In this document: in pieces, positions 9,895 through 18,465 of the stretch
Position numbering within the stretch: the first letter of the stretch is position 1
Layout: each line of letters opens with the position of its first letter
DNA from: Paraburkholderia sp. BCC1886
GTDB taxonomy: Bacteria > Pseudomonadota > Gammaproteobacteria > Burkholderiales > Burkholderiaceae
Reading direction: 5' to 3'
Assembly (NCBI RefSeq): GCF_900996245.1
Contig: NZ_CAAJGK010000011.1
Span: 186,001 to 250,000 of the forward strand
Length of the DNA stretch: 64,000 nt
The notes under the pieces: generated by a model
What the model saw: only the letters and a program-made list of their open reading frames with translations
Database searches by the model: none
What the model was told of the DNA's origin: nothing
Translations under genes and position numbers: made by a program

Positions 9895-11088
9895 TCATTT
9901 TTTGTTTGCGCTACTGGAGTTCATCTGAGCCGTCTTGTACGCGAGGTACGCCACGCCCAGTGCGCCCAGAATGGCCGGCAACTGTTTCAGCCATTCCGAG
10001 GTCTCCTTTGCTTCTTTCTTACGTTCCTGGGTGGCCTTCGCATCGAGCATGAGGCGCTCGTAGTGGGCTTTCATGCGGTCGAGTTCCATCTTTGCCCGAA
10101 AGGCTTCCTCCGCGAAGGCGGCTTGGGCACGCTCTAGCGCCTGCTGGATCCGCGTTTTCTCGACTTCCCACTCATGCTGTTCGCGCATCTGCGCCTGCTT
10201 AGCTTCAGCAAGTTCGCCCTTTGCTTTCAGGAGCGATTCTTCTTTGGCGAGGAGTTCCTGCTTGCGCTTTGTCTCTCCATCGCCACAGTGTTCCGCCTCT
10301 ACGTAAGTTTTGTACAACTCCAGGATGTCGTCGGCCTCTTCCAAGGTGTAGCGATGCCAACCCACAGTCGAGGGCAGTCGCGTGTTTTCAAAGGGTTTGT
10401 TCCGGATTACCCAGACGCCATCCTCACGGGTGGCATCCGGAGTCGCAGAGATGCGATAGATGCTCCCGTTACGGTTGATAAAGCGGTCCCCGAACCGGCC
10501 CGCGTTATCAACGATCTTGATGGCCTCGTTGAAGGCTTCCCGCTCACCTCGCGCGACACTCTGGTCGAGTAAGGCCAGTGCGCGCCCCATTTCACTGAAA
10601 GGGTGCGGCCCAGCCTCGATACCGCGGAAGGTTGAGACGACGATATCGTGGTGATGGTCATAAATCTCGAACTTATGCTGGCGTAACTCCTCGTGGGTAA
10701 TGGTCTCCTCTGTGCGAAACAGCATGTGCTGCTCAAGAGGGCCGAGCTGATGTTGGGTAACAATTTCCCGTAGGTCCCGAATCTGCTTCGATTCGTTTTC
10801 CCGTACCATCTTGATCCAGTTGATAAACGCCTGATGCATGGATCGGTGCACACGCCAGTCCGTGCGGATGACGAACGCCGAGCGCATCGGATCAGGGATC
10901 GAAGGAAATTCCCACTGCAACCCGTTACGTTCTATGACAGTAACGACGCATGGCAGGAAGTTGAAGTACCGGGTTCGGACCTCGAGAAGATCGTCGCGCT
11001 GGTTGGCACTCAGGTGTGCGAGGCCGAGCTGCGTGATCTCTACCCGCCCGTAATGAGCATCGGGTAGGAAGTGGTCCATCACGTTCAT
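9895..11088 (-). CDS. 397-residue coiled-coil protein with C-terminal membrane helix
   Basis: ATG at 11088 is the first start after a promoter-like motif at 11221-11231; its ribosome site is weak (GGAC). Residues 1-250 form a soluble domain. Residues about 265-370 are Glu/Lys/Ala-rich with heptad character, predicted as a coiled coil. A single hydrophobic helix (LPAILGALGVAYLAYKTA) lies near residue 375, followed by a short Ser/Asn/Lys tail. This suggests a membrane-anchored protein with the coiled coil on the same side as the N-terminal domain. No family recognised. Confidence 0.8.
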   Translation of the reverse strand: MNVMDHFLPDAHYGRVEITQLGLAHLSANQRDDLLEVRTRYFNFLPCVVTVIERNGLQWEFPSIPDPMRSAFVIRTDWRVHRSMHQAFINWIKMVRENESKQIRDLREIVTQHQLGPLEQHMLFRTEETITHEELRQHKFEIYDHHHDIVVSTFRGIEAGPHPFSEMGRALALLDQSVARGEREAFNEAIKIVDNAGRFGDRFINRNGSIYRISATPDATREDGVWVIRNKPFENTRLPSTVGWHRYTLEEADDILELYKTYVEAEHCGDGETKRKQELLAKEESLLKAKGELAEAKQAQMREQHEWEVEKTRIQQALERAQAAFAEEAFRAKMELDRMKAHYERLMLDAKATQERKKEAKETSEWLKQLPAILGALGVAYLAYKTAQMNSSSANKK

Positions 11089-11220
11089 ACGTACCGTCCA
11101 TTTTCATTGCGAGCGAAATGGATCGCTTGAAAATCATGACTTTACCGAGTCAACTAATCGTCAAACCGCATCGCCTCCAAAGTTTCATCGTCAGGGATCG
11201 ATCCCTTTTTACTGCTCATT

Positions 11221-11243
11221 ACGATGATATATGTCTCAAACTG
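11221..11243 (-). promoter_or_regulatory. Putative phage promoter (GAGACATATATCATCG)
   Basis: Minus strand TTTGAGACATATATCATCG, about 135 bp upstream of the 397-residue gene. It matches five other minus-strand sites with the core [GA]N(A/C)C(A/C/G)TATATNAC preceded by an A-rich block. It lies between the terminator of the capsid gene and the next gene, as expected for a promoter. Known phiKZ early promoters carry an AT-rich TATATTAC-like core; the parallel is from memory. Confidence 0.6.
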
Positions 11244-11281
11244 GATTGACGGTTTGTCAAGAGGCGATAAATAAAACAGAT

Positions 11282-11328
11282 GGCATAAAAGCCCACTTGA
11301 GATACCCCGGAGGGCATCCCAAGCAGGC
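11282..11328 (-). terminator. Capsid-gene terminator, long hairpin with TTTTATGCC tail
   Basis: On the minus strand an imperfect stem (GCC, CTTG, GAT and CC pairing with GG, ATC, CAAG and GGC) is followed by TTTTATGCCATC. It lies about 90 bp after the capsid stop and just before the promoter-like motif of the next unit. Confidence 0.7.
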
Positions 11329-11417
11329 TTTCATCCCAGGGTACAACTCTCTCCCCACTGTCAACGCTTGGCAGAGACAGGTTTTCACCCGCTCTGCTAT
11401 CGCGTCGAACCCGTCGA

Positions 11418-13694
11418 TTAAACGGTGTGGAAGTCGACCGGCACCTTGTTGTAGGCGATGTTGCTGATGCCCGTCACGTTGATCACGCCCAGCACCGGCA
11501 GGTTCGTCACGTGCAGGTACGACGGCTGCACGGTCAGTTCCTTCGATTGCGCGCCGTTACGGATCATCGGCAGCACGACGGTCATTTCCGGCTTCCACGC
11601 CATGTTGCCGAAGTGCAGCGGATTGGGCACACCAGCGCGTTCGGCCGAGAAGTCACCGAACGACAGGACGATCTTGCCGCTCATGCGCTTGTTCAGCGTC
11701 GAGACGATCTTCACGTCGAACTGACCACCCAGCGTGCGCAGGTCGCCCGTCACCATCAGGTAACGTGCGATGTACGGATCGGTACCGATGATGACCGTCG
11801 GAACCGGAGCCACGCCACCAGCCAGTGCGTCAGCACCTGCCTTGTAGCCCGACTGCACGTACAGCGTGTACGAGATGTCGCGCAGCGCGTTCACCAGGGT
11901 AGCCTGGATGTCCGCAGCACGTTGATGCGCCGACAGCGAGTCGGTTTGCGTATCGACGGCCAGATCCTTCTCGATGTAGGCCGGCTGGATCACGAAGCGC
12001 GACACACCCATGATCTGCGGCGTGTCTTGCGGATCGTTCGGTGCGGCCAGCGTGTTCAGCGCGCTGGTCGTTTCCGCCAACAGGTCTTGCACGCGCAGCA
12101 GCTCGTCGACCGCGCTGTTCGACGTACGGATACGCGTCGTCGTGATCAGGGCTGCCAGATCGCTCGAGTCGTTTGCATCACCAACTGCCATCGGACGCGG
12201 GATCGTGATCGGAGCCAACAGCGGCACCGTGTAGATCTGGTTGTAGTAGTTGGTGTTCAACAGCTGACCGCGTTGACGGCGGTTGGTGTTCGTGCGACGT
12301 GCATCGAGGTCGTAGCCGATCACGACAGCGCCGTCGAAGAGGGCAGCCAGCGTTGCAGCGGTACCCGAGCTCGTGTCCAGCGCGCTGTCCGAGCTGTTCT
12401 TCAGCGACGTCAGCGAGACGCTCGAAGCGTTGATTTCGGTGTTACCCAATTCGAGGTTCACCGAACCGAACATCGACAGACCGATGCGCGCTTCGTAACC
12501 ACCCGTGACGATCGGCGCCAAGATTGCCGAAGCCGCACCGTCGGCCTGCAGGGTGTTCGGACCAACCAGCAGCGTGTCGGTCTTGTACTGCAGGTTCATC
12601 TGACGGTAGACGTCTTGAACTGCGTAGTTGAACGTCGCCAGCGGCAGGTTCTTCGTGTTGAACTTCACGACTTCGGTCGTCGTCACGTCGTTGACCGTCT
12701 GCGTGAACTGCACGTACACAGCCGCCAACGCGAGTTGCGTGTCGATTGCATCGGTGATGTCCAGCAAGCCGGTTTCCAGCAACGCTTCCGTTTGCGAGAT
12801 CGCGAGCAGCGAGAACTTCGCGCCGACCTTCAACGGTGCGGTCGTGACCGACGTGTCGTCCGACAGCAATTCAGCGTACGGCTCGACAGCCGACGAGGAC
12901 ACGAAGTACTTCGCGCTTTCGTCACGCACGACCGGGATGATCTTCGTCTGGTCGTTGCGCAGGATCGTCGGATCGATCACGGCTTGCACGATGTTGCGAC
13001 GGTCGAAGTTCTTCGTCGGGTCGCCCGAGATCGGACGCTTCGGTTCGTTGTACGCTTCGATCAGGCGGATCGACACCGTGTAACCCACTTGGTCCGGTGT
13101 GACCACGACTGTCGGATAGAACGCTTCGCCGAATTCATCCTGGCGTGCGGCGTTCAGGTTGTACGCGACGGAATACACCACCGCGTTCTTGTTTTCCTTC
13201 TCGTCGTACGCTTCCAGCGCGGGCTTGACGCGCTCGAACATACGGTCTGCGCCGGTTTGCGGCGTGATGAACTGCATGCCTTCAACCGAGACACGGTCGT
13301 GCTTGACCGGTGCCTTCAGGTAGCCGGGAATGTCGCCCGTGATGGCGGCCATCGCGGTGGCCGCTGCCAATTGCGCGTCGGTGTACACCGGGTCGAACTT
13401 CGCACCGTGTGCGCCGTCGTGTTGACCTTCGACAGCGATGTGACGAGGTGCATGTTCCTTCACGATGCTGGCCAGTGCGCTGTGCAAATTCACAACGGAC
13501 GAATCCAGATCTTGCTGCAGCATCGGGTCGATCGACTCGAGCGACCATGCGGCGCGCGATACCGAATCGGACACGAACGTGCCGCCTGCGTTGCGGCTCG
13601 TTTCTTCGCGCAGGGAGGCTACGACCTTATCCAGGATCGTCGCCGGCTGAGCCCCGATACGGCTTTTGTTTTGGAACAGGGAAGGGGTGGTCAT
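11418..13694 (-). CDS. Putative major capsid protein with N-terminal propeptide
   Basis: ATG at 13694 is preceded by AAGG and AGGA within 16 nt; the in-frame extension upstream lacks a ribosome site. The 758-residue protein has the length of phiKZ-group major capsid proteins (about 750). It is rich in Thr, Val, Ala and Asn with few Cys, and is encoded by a GC-rich gene with the uniform codon use of a highly expressed gene. Residues 1-138 are helical and charged, as for a scaffold-like propeptide, ending in SVE138-G139; AVE89-G90 is another candidate. A [S/A]-X-E cleavage rule is known for the phiKZ prohead protease. The rest shows the beta-rich composition of a HK97-type shell protein. Assignment is by pattern, not search. 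Confidence 0.7.
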   Translation of the reverse strand: MTTPSLFQNKSRIGAQPATILDKVVASLREETSRNAGGTFVSDSVSRAAWSLESIDPMLQQDLDSSVVNLHSALASIVKEHAPRHIAVEGQHDGAHGAKFDPVYTDAQLAAATAMAAITGDIPGYLKAPVKHDRVSVEGMQFITPQTGADRMFERVKPALEAYDEKENKNAVVYSVAYNLNAARQDEFGEAFYPTVVVTPDQVGYTVSIRLIEAYNEPKRPISGDPTKNFDRRNIVQAVIDPTILRNDQTKIIPVVRDESAKYFVSSSAVEPYAELLSDDTSVTTAPLKVGAKFSLLAISQTEALLETGLLDITDAIDTQLALAAVYVQFTQTVNDVTTTEVVKFNTKNLPLATFNYAVQDVYRQMNLQYKTDTLLVGPNTLQADGAASAILAPIVTGGYEARIGLSMFGSVNLELGNTEINASSVSLTSLKNSSDSALDTSSGTAATLAALFDGAVVIGYDLDARRTNTNRRQRGQLLNTNYYNQIYTVPLLAPITIPRPMAVGDANDSSDLAALITTTRIRTSNSAVDELLRVQDLLAETTSALNTLAAPNDPQDTPQIMGVSRFVIQPAYIEKDLAVDTQTDSLSAHQRAADIQATLVNALRDISYTLYVQSGYKAGADALAGGVAPVPTVIIGTDPYIARYLMVTGDLRTLGGQFDVKIVSTLNKRMSGKIVLSFGDFSAERAGVPNPLHFGNMAWKPEMTVVLPMIRNGAQSKELTVQPSYLHVTNLPVLGVINVTGISNIAYNKVPVDFHTV

Positions 13695-13750
13695 GAGCAA
13701 TCCTAACCTTAACAGTGGAAAAAGAGAGTTACTGGCGGGACCAGTGAGGC

Positions 13751-14326
13751 TCAAACTGTCAGCTGTTTGGCAGACAACAATCCGAGATAACGCTTAAACA
13801 GAGGCGTCGACGACACCTCGTGGCATGCGCTGTACGCATACAATACCTTTAGGATTGCTACGGTTAAGGCCGTGCGATACCCATCGGCACCGGCTTCTTC
13901 AGTGAAGAAACCAGGGTTCACCACGACGCCTACTGCTTCACGCGTGATGTCATAGATATAAAAGGGTTCTTTGTGGTGCGGGAGGCGCGACTCCGGTGAG
14001 AACAGCCGCGCGCGCAACTCTTCGTCGAAGGTAGGATTTTCCAGCAGCGGGAGAATAGTTTGCGAGAGGAACGTTTTGTTCTGACCTTGCGCGCTGTTCA
14101 ACCACGCATCCAACAGATAGAGGCTCCACGTTCCGTGGGGTTCTCCCACCATTCGCCCCATCAACACCTGCGCGCTTAAAAAGCAGAGCAGGTCATTGGT
14201 GCTGGATACCGGGCGCAATTGCTCAAAGTCGAGACAGGCGGACAAAGGAAGCTTGTGGCGAGCGAGTGTCTCATGCACCCAATAAGGGATGAGCATCACC
14301 TGCTTGAGTGGACGGGCAGCGGACAC
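13751..14326 (-). CDS. Unrecognised 191-residue protein upstream of capsid gene
   Basis: GTG at 14326 has GGAG at 9-nt spacing; a longer TTG start at 14344 has no ribosome site, and an internal ATG at 14296 is possible. The product is soluble, with mixed helix and no recognisable motif. It is the first gene of the capsid operon, 56 bp upstream of the capsid start, and is divergent from the DnaB-like helicase. The shared intergenic space holds a 19-bp palindrome. Function unknown. Confidence 0.75.
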   Translation of the reverse strand: MSAARPLKQVMLIPYWVHETLARHKLPLSACLDFEQLRPVSSTNDLLCFLSAQVLMGRMVGEPHGTWSLYLLDAWLNSAQGQNKTFLSQTILPLLENPTFDEELRARLFSPESRLPHHKEPFYIYDITREAVGVVVNPGFFTEEAGADGYRTALTVAILKVLYAYSACHEVSSTPLFKRYLGLLSAKQLTV

Positions 14327-14364
14327 GAATCTTTGCTCCAGCAATAAGGGAAGGAAGTAATAAA

Positions 14365-14383
14365 AAGAAAACGACGTTTTCTT
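14365..14383. promoter_or_regulatory. 19-bp palindrome in divergent intergenic region
   Basis: AAGAAAACGACGTTTTCTT has 9-bp arms around one central base. It lies between the divergent capsid-operon gene (start 14326) and the helicase gene (start 14425), the expected place for an operator controlling both. No terminator-like tail follows. Confidence 0.5.
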
Positions 14384-14424
14384 CTATGTCCCGAGAAATC
14401 AAATTCTTCACACTATTTATCAAG

Positions 14425-15633
14425 ATGAACCACAAACTGCTGCTGGTGAAGTGCATTACGCTCCTGTTCCGTGAGAGCCAGCTGCCGGGGGGTCATGAGA
14501 ATTCCGCCACCTTGGTGCGCAACGTCATTGCGAATATCAAGGAAGCTCAGATCTCTATCGGTCTGGATCACGAACGCGAAGTCACCATCGCACTCAAGAA
14601 AATGGCGATCACCATGTGTGAGACGCCCCCTGATCACGAACACGATGTGGACGAAGCGCTGCAGCAACTGAAAGTTGCGTGCGGCGAGGATGAAACGCTT
14701 TTTGATTCGTTTCGCGAAGGGATCGAAAAGGAACTGACTGAAAACCGCACGAAGAAGATGGCGCTGAATCTGCGCCGCTCTTTGAACGAGTATTTCCGCG
14801 AGGAGAAGATCCAGGAGATCATCTTCAACGCGTCGAACAAGCTGCGCTTTAACCGCGGGCAGGTCATGAACATGAAACAGTTCGTGGCTGAAACCGTGGC
14901 GCTTCTCGAGCCGTATCAGGTCGACAGCGAAACGAAGGATCCGGCGATTGTCGCTTCGGTCAATCTCGCCATGGCCGAAGAGGTCAAAACGATCTTCAAG
15001 AATGTGCAGAAGGCCGAGCAGGGCGGGGGGATTCTGCGCACGGGATGGCAAGGCGTGAACCGCATGTGGCGGGGTGGCTTTCGCCGAGGTCAAGAAGTGG
15101 TGATCGGCGCGCTGCAGCACAACTTCAAAACCGGCTTCTCGCTCGGGGCCTTTATCGGCGTGGCACTTTTCAACACGCCCGAGACAGCATTCCCGGAAAT
15201 CCTCACACCGAAGAAGCCGCTGCTCTATCGGGTCTCCTTCGAAGACGACCTCGAGCTGAACTTCCAGTACATGTACGAAGTGCTCATGGCCTACGACGGG
15301 CGTGAGAACGAGATTGTCGTCAAGACGAAGGAAGACTTCGAGGCGATGACCGCCGAAGAGCTCGAAGGCTATATCGACAAGATCTCGGCGTACGTGATGG
15401 AGCGCATGCGCGTCAATGGCTTCGAAGTGATCATGGAGCGCGTGAATCCGTCGAACTGGACGTACATGCATCTGTGCAATCGGATGCTCGAACTCGAATC
15501 CGACGGCTACGAAGTGTTCATGTGCATGGCGGATTACCTACCCATGTTGCCGACCACGGGCTGTCTGCAAGGTCCGGCCGGCACGGACATGCAGGACATG
15601 TACCGTCGTATCCGTAACTTCATGTCGGCTTAA
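14425..15633 (+). CDS. DnaB-like replicative helicase, exon 1 (interrupted by group I intron)
   Basis: Exon 1 codes for 402 residues from ATG 14425 to GCT at 15628-15630, then runs into a TAA at 15631 that belongs to the intron. The start was chosen because the N-terminus (MNHKLLLVKCITLLFRES) reads like phage DnaB-type proteins; no clear ribosome site is present. The RecA-like core holds a degenerate Walker A (GALQHNFKTG, residues 228-237, Phe replacing the usual Gly) and a Walker B-like EVFMCMADYLP (Asp370). It ends in the middle of the helicase core at YRRIRNFMSA. The missing part, including the PHQLS motif, lies in frame at 16011-16388. Spliced length is 527 residues. It would unwind DNA at the phage fork. 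Confidence 0.85.
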   Translation: MNHKLLLVKCITLLFRESQLPGGHENSATLVRNVIANIKEAQISIGLDHEREVTIALKKMAITMCETPPDHEHDVDEALQQLKVACGEDETLFDSFREGIEKELTENRTKKMALNLRRSLNEYFREEKIQEIIFNASNKLRFNRGQVMNMKQFVAETVALLEPYQVDSETKDPAIVASVNLAMAEEVKTIFKNVQKAEQGGGILRTGWQGVNRMWRGGFRRGQEVVIGALQHNFKTGFSLGAFIGVALFNTPETAFPEILTPKKPLLYRVSFEDDLELNFQYMYEVLMAYDGRENEIVVKTKEDFEAMTAEELEGYIDKISAYVMERMRVNGFEVIMERVNPSNWTYMHLCNRMLELESDGYEVFMCMADYLPMLPTTGCLQGPAGTDMQDMYRRIRNFMSA

Positions 15634-16010
15634 AGTAATTTGAAAAACTTGTCAAGGGATTCGAATTCCAGGCCCTCGTGTAGGAAACTACACAAGTAAA
15701 ACTCTTTGAATTGACGGGAAACCCCTGAGAGCTCTTCCTACCAAACGCATGGAGCAATTCATGCGCGGCCAGCGTAATGACCTGGGTACGGTAACAAAGG
15801 AAGAGATTGGGCAATCCGCAGCGAAGCTTCTCTGTGAGAAGAACGTTCAACGACTATGGCGTGACTGCCAGTACCGAGCAAGCGCTTGGGAAGTGAAGAG
15901 CACCTGACCGGCCACTGCCGAAGGTGAAGATATAGTCTGCTCCATTGGGAAAGCCAATGGCGGGTGTCATCGCACACCGGCTCCGTCTAGCGAACGGAGT
16001 GGACAACAGG
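15631..16010 (+). ncRNA. Group I self-splicing intron in the helicase gene
   Basis: The 380-nt interval between the two helicase exons carries group I hallmarks. A P2-type hairpin GTGTAG-GAAA-CTACAC is at 15678-15693. 'TTGACGGGAAACCCC' resembles the P4 side. The G-binding P7 helix can form between GACTA (15852-15856) and TAGTC (15933-15937) within the typical GAAGATATAGTC. A P9-type stem CTCCGT/ACGGAG is at 15981-15999. The 5' splice site follows U15630, and GGCU of the exon can pair with AGGCC at 15670-15674, giving the required U-G wobble. The 3' end at G16010 restores the reading frame; G16001 is an alternative. No homing endonuclease is inside. Confidence 0.9.
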
Positions 16011-16388
16011 AAGAAGATCGCGTTCCCGACCCCGCACCAGCTCTCGACCGACGCCAAGCAGATGATCCGCGATGGCAAGAGCGACTTCGTCAAGGAGTTG
16101 CCGGGTAAGGGCTATTACAAGGGCTGCAAGCAGATTGATCAAGAGGTTGATCTGGAGACGTATATCCACATCGAGAAATCGAACAACGAATCGTTCCTGA
16201 CGATCCAGCGGGGCAAGCATCGGCTTATCGGTCAGACCAACCCGAAGGATCTCTACTGCGTGCTGCCTTTCACGAAGTACGGTTTGGCGTTTGATGTGGA
16301 TCGTGCCGACACCACGCGCAAGAAGGTGGGCGGCGGTCCGATCGGCAGCAACGAAGAAACCCCGTTCTGGGAAACGATGGAAGCGTAA
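16011..16388 (+). CDS. DnaB-like replicative helicase, exon 2
   Basis: This exon supplies the last 125 residues, beginning KKIAFPTPHQLSTDAK. 'TPHQLS' is the late RecA-core motif of DnaB-type helicases, and 'QEVDLETYIH' and 'TKYGLAFDVD' follow as in related phage helicases. Standing alone it would start inside the intron at 15945 and lack an ATPase core, so splicing is the better explanation. The gene ends before a terminator at 16449. Confidence 0.85.
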   Translation, partial: KKIAFPTPHQLSTDAKQMIRDGKSDFVKELPGKGYYKGCKQIDQEVDLETYIHIEKSNNESFLTIQRGKHRLIGQTNPKDLYCVLPFTKYGLAFDVDRADTTRKKVGGGPIGSNEETPFWETMEA

Positions 16389-16448
16389 CGCGGCTCCGGG
16401 TCGCGAACTAATCTTGTGTAACAAACGCCCGCCAGTAACACCGGGTCT

Positions 16449-16496
16449 GCTCAGGAACCCTGGCTCCACGAGGGTGTCCTGAGCCGTTCCTTTATG
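16449..16496 (+). terminator. Helicase-gene terminator with CTTTATGC tail
   Basis: GCTCAGGAACCCT pairs with AGGGTGTCCTGAGC around a 9-nt loop, followed by CGTTCCTTTATGCAG. It lies 60 bp after the helicase stop and before the next plus-strand gene. Confidence 0.7.
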
Positions 16497-16533
16497 CAGT
16501 CTCCTTACCCTCCACCCCGTCGGCGCAAAAAAA

Positions 16534-17736
16534 ATGAATACCGCCCCTACTTTTGACGTCCCTGCTTACAACGAAACCGATAACGACGCCCTGAGCACGG
16601 AGCTGTCGCACTTCGTCCTGGATCACGCTGATCATGAGCACAGCGTTCAGCTAATCGGCGAGATCGACGAATACCACACCCATGTCCTGCGGGCAGAGTC
16701 CGAGCTTCACCAGCTCCTCGTGCCGGCACTGGAGTCGGATGGCCAGACGATCGCGCGGGAAAACTTCATCGATACGCTGGGCGAGTACTGGCAGAAATTC
16801 CTGGCTTTTCTCAAGCAGCTTTGGGAGAAGATCGTCCAGTTCTGCATGCTCCACTTCACGATCCTCGGCCGCCGCCAGCTGTACGTGAAGCGCATGATCA
16901 AGCAGGTCAAGTCGCTCAGTACGAACCCCGAGGTCTACCAGCGGCTCCAAAAACAGGGCGATTTCACGATCGACGAAACCGCGGCGAAGTACTTCTGCTT
17001 CGAAGGCCACTACTGTTCGAACTTTGGTGAGCTCCAGCACGCGCTCGCCAAGACGGGGGAAGTCGTCACGTTCCTGACGGGCGACTATCCGAAGCGGGTC
17101 ATCGCCTGTGGTGCGAAGATTGAAAACGCGATCCGCAGCGCCACGGTCGAAAACGCCAACGAGACGATGCAACAGCTCAAGGGCGAGCTGACTCGTATCG
17201 GCTATCACCGGATCGATGCCGGGATGCTGGGTGATGTGAGGGTGCGCTCCGGTTATACGGAGAACGAGCAGGGCGAAGATGCGAAGCTGACCGGACGGCA
17301 GGTGGTCTTCACACAGGGCGACGCAAAAATCACGGGTGCCAGTTTCAAGCCCATGACGATCGAAGAGCTTGCCCGCATCTTCACGTCGATGGATCTGATG
17401 CTTGCCCAGATCGATACCTTCAAGGGCGGACTGTACAAGGAAGTCGTCCAGCACTCCAGCTCGATGATTTCGGCCACGGACAAGTTCGTGAACATCGTCA
17501 CGTCCTATCTGAAGTCGAACAAGTCGGAAGATGGGCAGCCCGGCAACGCCACGACGTACCGCGAGATCATGGGCCTGAACCGTCAGTATTTGAGTTGGGT
17601 GAAGGTGCCCCTAACCGATCTCATCACCAATCTCACCGCTATCTGTCACGGCGTGAGCACGGGGATGGAAAAGAACATTCAGATGTACGCCCCCGAGCCC
17701 GCACAAAACCTCTTCACGGTCATCGGCATTGTCTGA
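16534..17736 (+). CDS. Putative internal virion protein, 400 residues
   Basis: ATG 16534 follows CAAAAAAA with no Shine-Dalgarno; the 15 bases around the start are identical to those of the gene at 21325. The N-terminal 100 residues are acidic and helical with 'VPALES', recalling 'LPALES' in the 448-residue protein. A hydrophobic, amphipathic helix (WQKFLAFLKQLWEKIVQFC) sits near residue 90, at the same relative place as in the three proteins at 21325-25342. This fits a family of processed internal head proteins as known for phiKZ inner-body proteins. Family membership is inferred from layout and short motifs, weaker than for the other three. Confidence 0.65.
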   Translation: MNTAPTFDVPAYNETDNDALSTELSHFVLDHADHEHSVQLIGEIDEYHTHVLRAESELHQLLVPALESDGQTIARENFIDTLGEYWQKFLAFLKQLWEKIVQFCMLHFTILGRRQLYVKRMIKQVKSLSTNPEVYQRLQKQGDFTIDETAAKYFCFEGHYCSNFGELQHALAKTGEVVTFLTGDYPKRVIACGAKIENAIRSATVENANETMQQLKGELTRIGYHRIDAGMLGDVRVRSGYTENEQGEDAKLTGRQVVFTQGDAKITGASFKPMTIEELARIFTSMDLMLAQIDTFKGGLYKEVVQHSSSMISATDKFVNIVTSYLKSNKSEDGQPGNATTYREIMGLNRQYLSWVKVPLTDLITNLTAICHGVSTGMEKNIQMYAPEPAQNLFTVIGIV

Positions 17737-17760
17737 CGCCTTCAGAACAAAGGAATGAAA

Positions 17761-18432
17761 ATGTCTCGTTCATTACTGGGCTTCGCCCTCTCTTCCATTG
17801 CGCTGGAGGAGGTCATCAATGGTCGTCAGGCCAGCACGCACTTCACCGATGATTCGGTTCTGGCCGGCTCAGGCGGTGCCTGTGTTTTTGTCTTCTCGCA
17901 GATGTGCAAGCTTCGGTGCGGCGTCTTCCTCCGTGAACACAAGGACGGTATCCAGCAGGCGCGGGAAAGCAACAATCCCGGTCTCGTGAAGGAAATCGGA
18001 CAGGTGATCAAGACGCCTGCCGACACCTACCTGATGCTCTTCAGCAACGAGCTTCGCTCACGCCTGGATGCGGCCGAATTTGAAGCTGTCTATCAGCACG
18101 AGTGCGGACACATCTACCATCGCCACCTCGAGCAACGCCAGCAAGGTACGTACGACGAGTTCATTTCGCGCGAGCTGGAGGCGGATGCACATGCCGTCAA
18201 GACGGTGGACCCGGGCGTGATGATGTCGGGGCTGGAAAAGGCGCTCACATTCGGCACGGAGCAGCAGGTGTTGTGGTCCCAGGGCACGTCGAACTCTTTC
18301 ATCCGCAAGCTCTTCGATAGTGACATTATCGACGCGCTCACGTTCAAGACCGTTTATGCGATGAACAAGGCGGCGCACATCCGTCGGTTCAAGACGCTTG
18401 AAGCCTTGAAGAAGCAAAAAAATAAGGAATAG
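17761..18432 (+). CDS. Metallopeptidase-like protein (HECGH motif)
   Basis: The start at ATG 17761 has AAAGGA at 6 nt; the ATG at 17755 is too close to it. The 223-residue product carries YQHECGHIYHRHLE near residue 115, an HEXXH zinc site, and 'SRELEADAHAV' about 25 residues later, which fits the ExxxD third-ligand segment of M48-type gluzincins. A metal-dependent peptidase is likely but substrate and cellular site are unknown; no membrane segment is obvious. It lies 24 bp after an internal-virion-type gene and upstream of the SF2 helicase, so it could act in virion maturation or in host takeover. Confidence 0.7.
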   Translation: MSRSLLGFALSSIALEEVINGRQASTHFTDDSVLAGSGGACVFVFSQMCKLRCGVFLREHKDGIQQARESNNPGLVKEIGQVIKTPADTYLMLFSNELRSRLDAAEFEAVYQHECGHIYHRHLEQRQQGTYDEFISRELEADAHAVKTVDPGVMMSGLEKALTFGTEQQVLWSQGTSNSFIRKLFDSDIIDALTFKTVYAMNKAAHIRRFKTLEALKKQKNKE

Positions 18433-18465
18433 CGCAGTGCGGGGATATCCCCCCGCGCCGCGATG

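Larger units (their letters stand above)
11110..11417. other. Non-coding interval between the capsid gene and the 397-residue gene
   Basis: About 300 bp with no convincing gene. It holds, in minus-strand order, a structured segment after the capsid stop containing a GCAGAG/CTCTGC stem, a long imperfect terminator hairpin with TTTTATGCC tail, and the TATATCATCG promoter-like motif that would drive the 397-residue gene. Confidence 0.7.

Noticed and set aside
11330..11420. tRNA-like look of the segment after the capsid stop (GCAGAG/CTCTGC stem, TCGAACCC)
   Set aside because: T-arm stem does not pair and the order of arms is wrong for a tRNA on either strand.
11427..13706. Very long plus-strand frame opposite the capsid gene (759 codons)
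   Set aside because: His/Arg/Val-rich composition typical of an antisense frame in GC-rich DNA; the minus-strand capsid gene explains the region.
15945..16388. Separate gene starting at GTG/ATG-like codon 15945
   Set aside because: Its first 22 codons are intron sequence with P9 structure; the remainder is the missing helicase C-terminus.
16547..17454. Minus-strand frames opposite the 400-residue virion protein
   Set aside because: Shadow frames; no start signals.
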